From: Candidatus Komeilibacteria bacterium CG11_big_fil_rev_8_21_14_0_20_36_20
GTDB lineage: Bacteria > Patescibacteriota > Patescibacteriia > UBA1558 > GWA2-36-10
Reading direction: 5' to 3'
Assembly: GCA_002787405.1 (NCBI GenBank)
Contig: PCWQ01000012.1
Span: 39,471 to 76,457 of the forward strand
Length of the DNA: 36,987 bases
The notes beneath the pieces are model-generated. The model did no database searches. It worked only from the letters and a program-made list of their open reading frames with translations, and was not told where the DNA came from. Each line of letters starts with the position of its first letter. The first letter of the stretch is position 1. Shown here piece by piece: positions 1-8,486 of the stretch. A program made the position numbers and the translations under genes.

Positions 1-549
1 AACCAGGTCGTCGATATGGACTCTTGGACCTGATCAGCCTGTTATCCCCGGAGTAACTTTTATCCGATGAGCTTCCGCCGTCCTATTTCGTACGGTCGGA
101 TCACTAACTTCTGCTTTCGCAACTGCTCGAGTTGTAGCTCTTGCAGTAAAGCTGGCTTATGCGTTTGCACGACCACTCCTATTTCCATCAGGAGCTAGCC
201 AACCTTTGTAAACGCCTCCGTTACATTTTGGGAGGCAACCGCCCCAGTTAAACTACCCGTCAGATACTGTTCTTATCCCGGATAACGGGATTAAGTTAGA
301 TTTAAAAATATACAAGGGTGGTATCTCAAGGTTGACTCCGCCCCAACTAACGTCGGGGTTTCAAAGTCTCCCACCTATCCTGAACAAATATATCCTTAAA
401 TCAATATCAAACTATAGTAAAGCTTCACGGGGTCTTTTCGTCTAGCTATGGGTAACGAGCATCTTTACTCGTCTTGCAATTTCGCCGAGTCCTTCCTTGA
501 GACAGTTTCCAAGTCGTTATGCCATTCGTGCAGGACGGAACTTACCCGT

Positions 550-590
<41 letters not shown>

Positions 591-1962
591 GCGTTCATCC
601 GCGCTTCAGTTCACCCCGGAAAGGGATCCCCTTAACGTTCGGACACTGGCCAGGCATCAGCCCCTATACATCAGCTTGCGCTTTAGCAGGGACCTGTGTT
701 TTTGATAAACAGTCGCTTGGAATCTTTCGCTGCGGCCCTCTTGCGAGGGCAGGCCTTATTCCGAAGTTACGGCCGCTGTTTTGCCGAGTTCCTAAAGGAA
801 GGTTCTCTCGTCCACCTGAGGATACTCTCCTCACCCACCTGTGTTGGTTTGCGGTACAGTTACTACTATCTTAACTCTAGAGGTTTTTCTTGGTGATTTT
901 TCATTTTTCGTTAATCTTAACCGAAGTTGCGATCTCCTGACTGTTTTCGCGCTTAATGTTTTCCGGATTTTCCTAGAAAACACGCTACTCACAGCCAACG
1001 TTCATAACCGAATAACGCGAAAAAATTCAAACCACGTCTCCCCATCAAAAAATAGCAGTAGGGCAGGAATATTAACCTGCTCATCCATCGACTACGCCTT
1101 TCGGCCTCGCCTTAGGATTGCCTAACCCTGGGATGATTCACATTGCCCAGGAAACCTTGGGTTTGCGGTGTCCAGGATTCTCGCCTGGATTTTTGCTACT
1201 TATGCCAACATTCTCACTTCTATACACTCCACAACACCTTCCGGTACTGCTTCAATGCATATAGAATGCTCCTCTACCACTCTCTTGTAAAACAAGAAAA
1301 TTCTCATCTTCGGTACTAAGTTTAGCCCCGTTACATTTTCGACGCGAAGCAACTTGACTAGTGAGCTATTACGCTTTCTTTAAAGGATGGCTGCTTCTAA
1401 GCCAACCTCCTAGTTGTATAAGTTACAACACCATCTTTCACACTTAACTTAGATTTAGGGACCTTAGATTGAGATCTGGGCTGTTTCCCTTTTGACCAAT
1501 GAAGCTTAGCCCCCATGGTCTGACTCCCGCAAAATACGTAATGGCATTCGGAGTTTGATTAGAATGAGTATGGACGCAATGCCACCCCACTCCATCCAGT
1601 GCTCTACCACCAAAACTTAATTTACGAGGCTAGTCCTAAAACTATTTCGAGGAGAACCAGCTATTGCCAGGTTCGATTGGAATTTCACCTCTTACCACAA
1701 CTCATCCCCTAGTATTACACGGCTAGTGGGTTCGGGCCTCCACGACATATTACTGCCGCTTCACCCTGGTCATGGCAAGCTCACCTGGTTTCGGGTCTAG
1801 TACATACAACCTACAAAATTAAATCTTATTCCAATAAAATTGGAATAGGATTTAAAATTGTTACGGACTATTCATCCTCGCTTTCACTTCATCTTCCTCC
1901 CAAAGGAGTTAAATAAGCTGTATGTAGCTAACTCGTTGGCTCATTCTTCAATAGGCACGCCG

Positions 1963-2091
1963 TCACCTATCGACTCACTCCTCACTTAGTTCGTCTTTCG
2001 CTCAAGGTCTCCGACCCCATTATAATAAATGGGGGCTGAAAGCCCTGAGCGAGCTTGGAACAAAGTGACAAGCGAGTCGAAGGGCTCCGAC
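1963..2091 (-). repeat. Helix 25 expansion of 23S rRNA built from palindromic repeat
   Basis: Where E. coli has a short hairpin of about 25 nt (helix 25, around nt 536-559) this gene carries about 130 nt. It holds a clean hairpin (CCCCATTA/TAAATGGGG, about 2016-2035) and a palindrome-like tract with CTGAGCGAGCTTG and CAAGCGAGTCGAAGGG (about 2043-2084). The flanking core resumes at once on both sides (CTCCTTGTAAG and ATGGTTTCAG). Helix 25 is a known site of intervening sequences in Salmonella 23S rRNA; whether this one is excised cannot be told from sequence. Confidence 0.7.
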
Positions 2092-2136
2092 TCCTTGTAA
2101 GTATATGGTTTCAGATACTATTTCATCCCCTTCTCA

Positions 2137-2178
<42 letters not shown>

Positions 2179-2521
2179 ATCATCAAAAGTATTTAGTCTT
2201 AGCGCATAGTGACGCTAAATTCCCACAAAGTTTCACCGGCTTCGTGGTACTTAAGAAATCTAGCTCATCTTATTGCTATCTTTCACTTACAGGACTTTCA
2301 CCTTCTTTGGCTCCCGCTTTCCATCGGAATTCTGTTAAATAACAATAATTATGCTCTGGATCCGCAAACTCCAAAATGCTAGCTTCTTATAACCCTCTAT
2401 ACAGCGTTAGACTTGCGATCATTTCCCTATTTTCTCCCAAGCTAAGCTTGGTTAAAAATAGATTATCTTATATAGAGTTTAGACTCTTCCCGTTTCGCTC
2501 GCCACTACTCAGGGAATCGAG

Positions 2522-2575
2522 ATACTAATAAAAATTAATGATAAACTAGTTACCAATAATTTTTATTAGTATATT
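2522..2575 (-). other. AT-rich hairpin expansion in 23S domain I
   Basis: Relative to E. coli (around nt 220) about 50 nt is added. It is a long stem, ATACTAATAAAAATTA against TAATTTTTATTAGTAT, with a loop of about 18 nt. The AT-rich stem suggests an rRNA expansion segment rather than an inserted gene. Confidence 0.6.
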
Positions 2576-2972
2576 AATTCTTTCTTTTCCTTCGGCTACT
2601 AAGATGTTTCAGTTCGCCGAGTTGTCTCCAATTAGCCTATGAATTCAGCTAATGGTTTCCGCTCTTCCAGCGGAAGGGTTTCCCCATTCGGAAATCTCCG
2701 GGTCAAAGGTTGCTTATCACCTCACCGAAGCTTATCGCAGATTGCTACGTCCTTCATCGTCTTTTGATGTCAAGGCATCCACCATATACCCTTGTTAGCA
2801 ACCACCAAAAATTCTGAAAACTTTTGGTGAATTTTATTATTTGATTTAAATGTAATCTTTTTACAAATTACAAAGATGCTCATAAACATTATTTGATAAT
2901 GTCTTATTCAATTGTTAATGTTCTCCCCACCTACCATAATGTGACAATTGAGCAGGGGCCTTAACAGGCACT

Positions 2973-3024
2973 AAGTAGTTTTTTATAAAAACCGCGTCAA
3001 GCCTGTCTTTATAAAAAACTACTT
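2973..3024 (-). promoter_or_regulatory. Probable 23S promoter bracketed by a 17-bp inverted repeat
   Basis: Perfect 17-bp arms (AAGTAGTTTTTTATAAA at 2973-2989 and its complement at 3008-3024) flank 18 nt. Read on the minus strand, the loop holds TTGACG, followed after 17 nt by TACTTA, which overlaps the second arm. This is the only promoter-like element between the 3150-3623 gene and the 23S 5' end. The 23S therefore seems to have its own promoter, as expected for an unlinked gene, followed by a leader of about 170 nt with a small hairpin (ACATTAT/ATAATGT, about 2886-2902). Confidence 0.45.
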
Positions 3025-3050
3025 GCTGACTATTAATTTTTGAGGTCCTA

Positions 3051-3073
3051 AAAATCCGCTTAAAGCGGACTTT
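3051..3073 (-). terminator. Terminator after the Pyr_excise gene
   Basis: The stem TCCGCTT/AAGCGGA is followed on the minus strand by TTTTT. It separates the gene at 3150-3623 from the 23S promoter region. The rest of 2804-3149 is rRNA leader and AT-rich spacer with no gene. Confidence 0.6.
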
Positions 3074-3149
3074 ACACAAAAATAAATTTTGCCCAAAATC
3101 CTTTAAAACTTATCCTTGTTTAATTGTCTACTCATTATTTTTTTGCTGC

Positions 3150-3623
3150 TCATATTAGCGTCAATATTATATAGGAAAAATCTAAGCTTGTCAAATATGA
3201 AGCAACCGGCCAAAAATAGGGTAAATTTTTAGATACGTGCCAAGTAAATTGACCATAATAATGGCTATTTTTCCGTAATAAATTAGATTTATGGCTATCG
3301 TGAAACCTTTGACATCCTAAAAAAGGCGGTTCTGACTTTTTGACAAATAAAGCATTAAAACTAGCAATTTTATCATAACAACTGTCTGCAAAACCTCTTT
3401 TTCCCCACTCCTGACAAATTTCTAAGCCATAATCCACTAAATTTGCTTCATAACCGCGCCACATTTTCACAGCCGGATGATTAAGCCAAGCACCGCTTTG
3501 GTTATAATAACCAGTCAAAGCCCGCAAAATCTGCAAAGTCTCCACTCTTTGTTTACCTAAACGTTTATTATCTAAACAAAGAGCAGTTTTTCTAAAAGAT
3601 TTATATGGTAAAAAAGTCTGCAT
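3150..3623 (-). CDS. Pyr_excise-family protein (MSMEG_6728-like)
   Basis: 157 aa. The N-terminus MQTFLPYKSF followed by LDNKRLGKQRVETLQILRAL, then NHPAVKMWRGYE and YGLEICQEW, is the signature of the cytoplasmic family that Pfam groups with pyrimidine-dimer DNA glycosylases (Pyr_excise). The family core ends at the motif LPYFWP near residue 138; the last 18 residues here are an unshared tail. Unlike T4 endonuclease V there is no Thr2 nucleophile, so a glycosylase activity should not be assumed. The start is ATG without a clear Shine-Dalgarno; a weak TTGAGA/TATAAG pair just upstream would put the transcript start at or beside the ATG. It lies 21 nt downstream of the 3D-domain gene and may share its transcript. 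Confidence 0.75.
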   Translation of the reverse strand: MQTFLPYKSFRKTALCLDNKRLGKQRVETLQILRALTGYYNQSGAWLNHPAVKMWRGYEANLVDYGLEICQEWGKRGFADSCYDKIASFNALFVKKSEPPFLGCQRFHDSHKSNLLRKNSHYYGQFTWHVSKNLPYFWPVASYLTSLDFSYIILTLI

Positions 3624-3644
3624 TTGCCCTTATATCAAACAAAA

Positions 3645-4139
3645 TTACAAAATCTCAACCTTTAAAAATTTTACGCCAAAATTGACAGAATCCTGTTTTT
3701 CAGGCATCCAAATATCTAAATGATAATAATATCGCTCATTCATACGATCTTCTACTACAAACTCTTGATCGCCATACATATCTGGGAAACGAATGACTGT
3801 GCCTTTAGATAGAAAGTTGGTAGCCACAATCCCTTCCCTAACTTGCGTACCAAAAGCAGTAATAAAAGGAGTGTCGTCAGTTTGAGCTGGCTCACTATTA
3901 TAAGCCGTTACTGTCAAAAACATGGTTCGTCTGGCTTTTCTAAGCTTAATTTCTGGTAAAGTAGGGCCATTATAATAGCTTTTTATGGCTTCAATTGATT
4001 CTGGCCCAGTTATTAAATCACTGGAAACTTGAGATTTAGTTATATTTGGACAACTAAAAATTAGCATAATTAACAATAATAATACTGGTTTTAAGCGAAT
4101 CTTAGCTAAATTCTTAATTTTATCTATCTTTTCAGACAT
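3645..4139 (-). CDS. Secreted 3D-domain protein
   Basis: 164 aa. A charged N-terminus precedes a hydrophobic segment (residues about 17-31), so it is exported or membrane-anchored. Residues 73-164 form a 3D domain (MltA/RlpA-like double-psi barrel): VTAYNSEP, TDD at 87-89, ATN, KGT, then VVEDRMN and HLDIWMP supply the conserved aspartates (D88/D89, D131, D142). Such domains occur in peptidoglycan lytic transglycosylases and resuscitation-factor-like proteins. No other catalytic domain is attached, so the role is inferred as cell-wall related. It has its own promoter and a hairpin in its 5' leader. Confidence 0.8.
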   Translation of the reverse strand: MSEKIDKIKNLAKIRLKPVLLLLIMLIFSCPNITKSQVSSDLITGPESIEAIKSYYNGPTLPEIKLRKARRTMFLTVTAYNSEPAQTDDTPFITAFGTQVREGIVATNFLSKGTVIRFPDMYGDQEFVVEDRMNERYYYHLDIWMPEKQDSVNFGVKFLKVEIL

Positions 4140-4154
4140 ATTATCAAAATTAAA

Positions 4155-4176
4155 AAATCCCTACATGTTGGGATTT
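4155..4176 (-). promoter_or_regulatory. 5'-leader hairpin of the 3D-domain gene
   Basis: AAATCCC/GGGATTT with an 8-nt loop, followed on the minus strand by TTTTTTAATTTT. It lies between the promoter (4186-4214) and the ATG at 4139, so it would form at the very 5' end of the mRNA. It looks like a terminator or attenuator, or a stabilising 5' stem. No Shine-Dalgarno is visible before the ATG. Confidence 0.45.
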
Positions 4177-4185
4177 CATATTTAT

Positions 4186-4214
4186 ATGATAGCACAGATA
4201 CTATATTTTGTCAA
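4186..4214 (-). promoter_or_regulatory. Sigma70-type promoter for the 3D-domain gene
   Basis: TTGACA (4209-4214) and TATCAT (4186-4191) with a 17-nt spacer on the minus strand. The predicted transcript begins about 40 nt before the ATG. It is back to back with the promoter of the DsbA-like gene. Confidence 0.7.
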
Positions 4215-4238
4215 TATAATTATTAATTTAATAATAAT

Positions 4239-4267
4239 TTGAATAATCTCGAAAAAGTTGCTATAAT
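4239..4267 (+). promoter_or_regulatory. Sigma70-type promoter for the DsbA-like gene
   Basis: TTGAAT (4239-4244), 17-nt spacer, TATAAT (4262-4267). The leader is about 60 nt and ends in a purine-rich AGAAAGGAAA before the ATG at 4336. Confidence 0.75.
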
Positions 4268-4335
4268 AGTTTAGCTTTTGTTTAAAAAATTAATTTTGAG
4301 GATTTTCAAAAATCTTCTAGAGAAAGGAAAAATAT

Positions 4336-5097
4336 ATGGAAGAATCTTCCAAAAAAAATAAGGGTACTATAAATAATATGAACCCAAAATCCGCTTTTAA
4401 AGCGGGTATGTTAGTAACCTTAGGTGTTGTGTTCGCTATTGGTTTCTTTATTCTGCTGGGTGTAATGATTAAAAAAGAAGCCAACAATGAGACAACTAAC
4501 CTCAATGGTAACGCTAATGCTAACACATCCAACGTTAATGAAAATCAACCTTCTAATAACATCAGCTTACAAGCCATAGATGTTAATAAAGATTGGATTA
4601 GGGGTAATAAAACTGCTAAAGTAAGTATTGTCGAATTTTCTGATGTTGACTGTCCGTATTGCCAAAAATTTCATAACACTATGCAGGAAATTATGGACAA
4701 CTATGGTGACGACATCAATTGGGTCTATCGTCATTTCCCATTACCTTCTTTGCATCCTGACTCGCCAAAAAAATCAGAAGCGATTGAGTGTATTGGCGAA
4801 CAAGGTGGCAGTGATAAATTTTGGGAAATTTTAGATATTGCCTACGAAGAACAACCAACTTTAAGCCAATATCCTAGTTTAGTCAGCGAACTTGGTTTAG
4901 ACGTTAATCAATTCCAAGACTGTTTAGATTCCGGAAAATATACCAGCAAAGTACAACAACACTCTCAGTGGGCCCAACAAGCCGGAGCGCAAGGCACTCC
5001 TTATAGTGTAATTGTTTCTGGTAACACTCTTATCCCTATCCCTGGCGCTTTACCTTTCTCCACTATCCAGCCGCAATTAGATGCTTTGGTAAAATAA
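4336..5097 (+). CDS. Membrane-anchored DsbA-like thiol-disulfide oxidoreductase
   Basis: 253 aa. One N-terminal transmembrane segment (about 25-46) is followed by an Asn-rich linker (50-75) and a thioredoxin-fold domain facing outward. The active site CPYC is at 106-109 and the cis-proline loop GTP at 220-222. VEFSDVDCPYC and the YRHFPL stretch are typical of the DsbA/BdbD-like group often used in CPR and Gram-positive bacteria to oxidise exported proteins. Two further cysteines (about 152 and 196) could form a structural disulfide. The gene stands alone, with its own promoter and terminator. The donor that re-oxidises it (a DsbB/VKOR-like protein) is not in this window. Confidence 0.88.
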   Translation: MEESSKKNKGTINNMNPKSAFKAGMLVTLGVVFAIGFFILLGVMIKKEANNETTNLNGNANANTSNVNENQPSNNISLQAIDVNKDWIRGNKTAKVSIVEFSDVDCPYCQKFHNTMQEIMDNYGDDINWVYRHFPLPSLHPDSPKKSEAIECIGEQGGSDKFWEILDIAYEEQPTLSQYPSLVSELGLDVNQFQDCLDSGKYTSKVQQHSQWAQQAGAQGTPYSVIVSGNTLIPIPGALPFSTIQPQLDALVK

Positions 5098-5113
5098 ATT
5101 ACAAAATTTAGAT

Positions 5114-5148
5114 AAAAAATCCCTTACTTTCCACTTAAGGGATTTTTT
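5114..5148 (+). terminator. Terminator after the DsbA-like gene
   Basis: AAAATCCCTT/AAGGGATTTT stem with an 11-nt loop followed by T's, 17 nt after the stop codon. Confidence 0.85.
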
Positions 5149-5173
5149 GATTAAATAATTATTATAAATATAT

Positions 5174-5202
5174 TTGAGCGTTTTGCTTAATAATGATAAA
5201 AT
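5174..5202 (+). promoter_or_regulatory. Promoter of transketolase operon giving a leaderless mRNA
   Basis: TTGAGC (5174-5179), 17-nt spacer, TAAAAT (5197-5202). Only six bases separate the -10 box from the ATG at 5209, so transcription should start at the A of the start codon. No Shine-Dalgarno is present. Confidence 0.7.
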
Positions 5203-5208
5203 TACTAC

Positions 5209-6033
5209 ATGAAGCAATCAGTAAAAGAACTTAAGAACACCGCTAATCTAATTCGTCAAGATATTATTAAAATGCTCGCTCGAGCCGGCTCAGGACATCC
5301 AGGCGGTTCTTTAGGTCTAGCTGATATTCTGACCGTCCTTTATTTTTCTGTTTTAAATCATATTCCCAGTCAGCCGAATAATCCTCGTCGAGATCGTTTA
5401 ATTTTATCTAATGGCCATGTTTGTCCAGCGCTTTATGCTACTTTGGCCAGAGCTAGATATTTTCCTCTAGTTAAATTAAAAACCTTGCGCCAAATAAACA
5501 GCCAACTACAAGGACATCCGCATAATCTTTCTTTGCCCGGCGTTGAAACTAGCAGTGGCCCCTTAGGGCAGGGCATCTCCCAAGCGGTAGGCATGGCTTT
5601 AGCTGGTCAAATGGATAAAGGAGATTACTCTATTTTTTGTCTGACCAGCGATGGCGAACATGACGAAGGACAATTATGGGAAGCCGTAATGACCGCAGCT
5701 AAATATCAATTGGGTAACTTAATTAATATTGTAGATCGCAATAATATTCAAATTGATGGTTACACTAAAGACATTATGCCACTAAAACCACTCAAACAAA
5801 AATATTCGGCTTTTGGTTGGCAGGTAATGGAAATGAACGGACATAATCTAAAACAAATAATTAGTGTTTTAAATAGAGCCAGACGCGTAAAAAATAAACC
5901 AGTGGTAATAATTGCTCATACTGTCTTGGGTAAAGGTGTAGATTTTATGGAAAACAAATTTATCTGGCACGGTCAAGCGCCCAATCAAAAAGAAACAACT
6001 AAAGCTTTGCAACAATTATCCCATCAACCTTAA
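5209..6033 (+). CDS. Transketolase, N-terminal (TPP-binding) subunit
   Basis: 274 aa. Transketolase split into two polypeptides, as in archaea and many CPR bacteria. The pyrophosphate-binding half is here: GSGHPGGSLG near 27-36, SSGPLGQGIS, and the metal/TPP motif SDGEHDEGQLWEA followed by NLINIVDRNN. It exchanges two-carbon units among sugar phosphates in the non-oxidative pentose phosphate pathway, together with the next gene, which starts 3 nt after its stop. The start is fixed by the promoter: the -10 box ends six bases before this ATG. Length is normal for the family. Confidence 0.93.
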   Translation: MKQSVKELKNTANLIRQDIIKMLARAGSGHPGGSLGLADILTVLYFSVLNHIPSQPNNPRRDRLILSNGHVCPALYATLARARYFPLVKLKTLRQINSQLQGHPHNLSLPGVETSSGPLGQGISQAVGMALAGQMDKGDYSIFCLTSDGEHDEGQLWEAVMTAAKYQLGNLINIVDRNNIQIDGYTKDIMPLKPLKQKYSAFGWQVMEMNGHNLKQIISVLNRARRVKNKPVVIIAHTVLGKGVDFMENKFIWHGQAPNQKETTKALQQLSHQP

Positions 6034-6036
6034 TTT

Positions 6037-7005
6037 ATGTTAGCTAAAAATTTATATCAACCAGAAAAATTAGAAAAAAAATCATGCCGCGATGGTTATG
6101 GAGATGCTCTTTTAATTTTGGGTAAAAAAAATAAAAATGTCGTTGTTGTTTCAGCTGACTTAGCCGAATCAACTCGCGTCCATCACTTTGCCAAAAAATT
6201 TCCCCAAAGATTCATTGAGGTTGGCGTGGCTGAACAAAATATGCTGGGTGTGGCTGCCGGCTTAGCTTTGTCTGGTAAAATTCCTTTTGCTTCCAGCTTT
6301 GGCGTTTTCAGTCCGGGGCGTAATTGGGACCAATTGAGAATTAGCGTCTGTTATAGCCAAGCTAATGTTAAAATTATTGCTTCACATACTGGTTTATCGG
6401 TCGGCGCTGACGGAGCCAGCCACCAAGCTCTAGAGGATCTAGCTATTACCCGCTGTTTACCAAATTTGATTATCTTGGCGCCGGCTGATTATTTAGAAAC
6501 AAAAAAAGCAACCATCGCAGCCAGCCAAATTAAAGGGCCGGTCTACTTACGCTTTGCTAGGCACGATAGCCCAGTTTTCACTGTTCCTAAAACACCATTT
6601 AAAATCGGGCGAGCCAATATTCTAATAAAGGGTAATGACATCACTATTATCGCCTGCGGTCCCCTGGTCTACGAAGCAATCTTAGCGGCCAAAGAACTAG
6701 CCAAGCAAAAAATCAAGGCTGAAGTTATTAACAACCACACCATTAAACCACTCGATAACGCCACTATTTTAAAATCTGTCCACCAGACCAAATGTCTAGT
6801 CACCGTCGAAGATCATCAGGCCAATGGCGGTTTAGGAAGTGCTGTAGCTGAAATGCTAGCTAAAAAATATCCTGTGCCAATTGAAATGATCGGCGTCCAA
6901 GATAGTTTTGGTGAATCCGGCACAGTTGAACAATTATGGAAAAAATATAAATTAACTCATCCTTTTATTATTAAAGCTGCTCTAAAAGTTTTAAAAAGAA
7001 AATAA
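6037..7005 (+). CDS. Transketolase, C-terminal (pyrimidine-binding) subunit
   Basis: 322 aa. It supplies the pyrimidine-binding and C-terminal domains. FIEVGVAEQNM (Glu66 is the residue that activates the TPP aminopyrimidine), ASSFGVF, SHTGLSVGADGASHQALED and the C-terminal VTVEDHQANGGLGSAV are standard. It starts 3 nt after the N-terminal subunit, with no strong ribosome-binding site, which suggests translational coupling and 1:1 production. It is followed after 1 nt by the sugar-phosphate isomerase. Confidence 0.93.
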   Translation: MLAKNLYQPEKLEKKSCRDGYGDALLILGKKNKNVVVVSADLAESTRVHHFAKKFPQRFIEVGVAEQNMLGVAAGLALSGKIPFASSFGVFSPGRNWDQLRISVCYSQANVKIIASHTGLSVGADGASHQALEDLAITRCLPNLIILAPADYLETKKATIAASQIKGPVYLRFARHDSPVFTVPKTPFKIGRANILIKGNDITIIACGPLVYEAILAAKELAKQKIKAEVINNHTIKPLDNATILKSVHQTKCLVTVEDHQANGGLGSAVAEMLAKKYPVPIEMIGVQDSFGESGTVEQLWKKYKLTHPFIIKAALKVLKRK

Positions 7006-7006
7006 T

Positions 7007-7975
7007 ATGTTAGAAGCAATTAAAAATTTTCCCCGGCAATTTACCTACCGACCAATTATAAAAAATAAAAAAAATTATAAAAAAGCCAAGCGCTTTATAC
7101 TGCTCGGTATGGGTGGCTCACATCTAGCAGCTGATCTAATTAACAATTGGGAAGATACTTCAAATTTTATATTGATTCACAAGAACTACGGTCTACCCAA
7201 TATTCCGGACAAAGAACTAGGACAGCATCTAATTATCGCCAGTTCATATTCCGGCAATACCGAAGAGGTGGTAGACGGTCTTAAGAAAGCCCTACAAAAA
7301 AAATATAAAATTATTGTCATTGCCACTGGAGGCAAATTGATTGCTCTGGCTAAAAAATATAAACTGCCTTACATTCAAATGCCAGCTACCGGTATCCAGC
7401 CACGTTCAGCTCTGGGATTTAGCTGTCGAGCGCTACTCAAAGCTATCGGCCAGCCGCGAGCTCTAAAAGAAACTGCATCTTTAGCTCAGAAATTAAAACC
7501 GGCTAAATATCAAAAAAGAGGACAAAAAATTGCCAAGCAATTAAAAAACTACCTTCCCGTTATTTATTCCTCTGACAGAAATATCAGCTTGGCTTATAAT
7601 TGGAAAATAAAATTAAATGAAACCGGCAAGATCCCTGCCTTCTACAATGTTTTCCCTGAATTAAATCACAATGAAATGAACGGCTTTGATCCGGTTGATC
7701 AGACCAAAAAATTATCGCGTCCATTTTATTTTATTTTTCTGCAAGATGATTATGATCATACCAAGGTAATCAACCGCATGGCTGTTTTATCCAAAATGTA
7801 TCGACAAAAAGGTCTACCCGTACAATCTATAAAACTAAACGGCGCGAACAAATGGCTAAGAATATTTTCCAATTTATTGCTGGCGGACTGGGTGGCTTAT
7901 TATACAGCGCTCAATTATAAAACTAACCCCGAACAAGTGCCGATGGTGGAAAAATTTAAAAAATTAATAAAATAA
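7007..7975 (+). CDS. Bifunctional phosphoglucose/phosphomannose isomerase
   Basis: 322 aa. Two SIS domains of the archaeal/CPR PGI-PMI family. GMGGS (34-38) and SSYSGNTEE (79-87) bind the sugar phosphate. Glu205 (LNETGK) and His221 (ELNHNE) align with the catalytic pair known in the Pyrobaculum enzyme. It interconverts glucose-6-P or mannose-6-P with fructose-6-P. It is the last gene of a tight three-gene operon with transketolase, so the operon feeds fructose-6-P in and out of pentose phosphates. It ends against a palindromic element. Confidence 0.9.
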   Translation: MLEAIKNFPRQFTYRPIIKNKKNYKKAKRFILLGMGGSHLAADLINNWEDTSNFILIHKNYGLPNIPDKELGQHLIIASSYSGNTEEVVDGLKKALQKKYKIIVIATGGKLIALAKKYKLPYIQMPATGIQPRSALGFSCRALLKAIGQPRALKETASLAQKLKPAKYQKRGQKIAKQLKNYLPVIYSSDRNISLAYNWKIKLNETGKIPAFYNVFPELNHNEMNGFDPVDQTKKLSRPFYFIFLQDDYDHTKVINRMAVLSKMYRQKGLPVQSIKLNGANKWLRIFSNLLLADWVAYYTALNYKTNPEQVPMVEKFKKLIK

Positions 7976-8054
7976 ATACCCCCTCTGTCCTAAGGGACAT
8001 CTCCCCCTAACTTAGGGGGAGAAAAACTTGGCAAAGGCCGGGTAGAGGGGGTAT
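7976..8054. repeat. Multi-stem palindromic element acting as two-way terminator
   Basis: An outer stem (AATACCCCCTCT against AGAGGGGGTATT) encloses two inner hairpins, GTCC/GGAC and CTCCCCCT/AGGGGGAG. It fills the whole gap between convergent genes, so it can end transcription both ways. Nested GC-rich palindromes in an AT-rich genome, of the TACCCCCTCTGTCC type, resemble MITE/REP-like repeats. An analogous structure sits at 36829-36905. Confidence 0.65.
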
Positions 8055-8459
8055 TTATTTTATTTTAAAAGTTAAATACTTGTTGCCGAAAAAATTCCAA
8101 AAAGTAACAATGGTTGTAGAAATAATTTTGGCATAAATATACCATAACCCAAATTTTTCTACCCCAATATACATAATATGATTATTTAACAAAATGCCCA
8201 AGATAGCAATGATAAAAAATACCGGTAATTGTTTATTTTGATTGCCGCTGGAACGAAAAGTCCACCGGCGATTAAGATTATAATTAAAGAAAGCAGCCAG
8301 AATAAAAGAAATAGTGGCCGAAAGCAAATAATAGAGTTTAAAATACTCCGTCAAAATATAAAGAACGCTAAAGTCGATAATTGCAGCTGAAATACCCACC
8401 GAAGAGTATTTCATAATTTGTTTCCTATTATCACAGGCAAACCTCCAGATAAATTTCAT
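8055..8459 (-). CDS. GtrA-like membrane protein
   Basis: 134 aa with four hydrophobic segments (about 18-38, 42-60, 78-95, 103-124). It carries the GtrA hallmarks KYSSVGISAAIIDFSVLY, a central FNYNLNRRWTFR and a C-terminal WNFFGNKYLTF. GtrA-family proteins help move or flip lipid-linked sugars for surface polysaccharides. It follows the UXS/glycosyltransferase fusion by 27 nt on the same strand, which fits a sugar-export role. Confidence 0.85.
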   Translation of the reverse strand: MKFIWRFACDNRKQIMKYSSVGISAAIIDFSVLYILTEYFKLYYLLSATISFILAAFFNYNLNRRWTFRSSGNQNKQLPVFFIIAILGILLNNHIMYIGVEKFGLWYIYAKIISTTIVTFWNFFGNKYLTFKIK

Positions 8460-8486
8460 AGAATTTTATTTTTGTTTTGATTAAAA

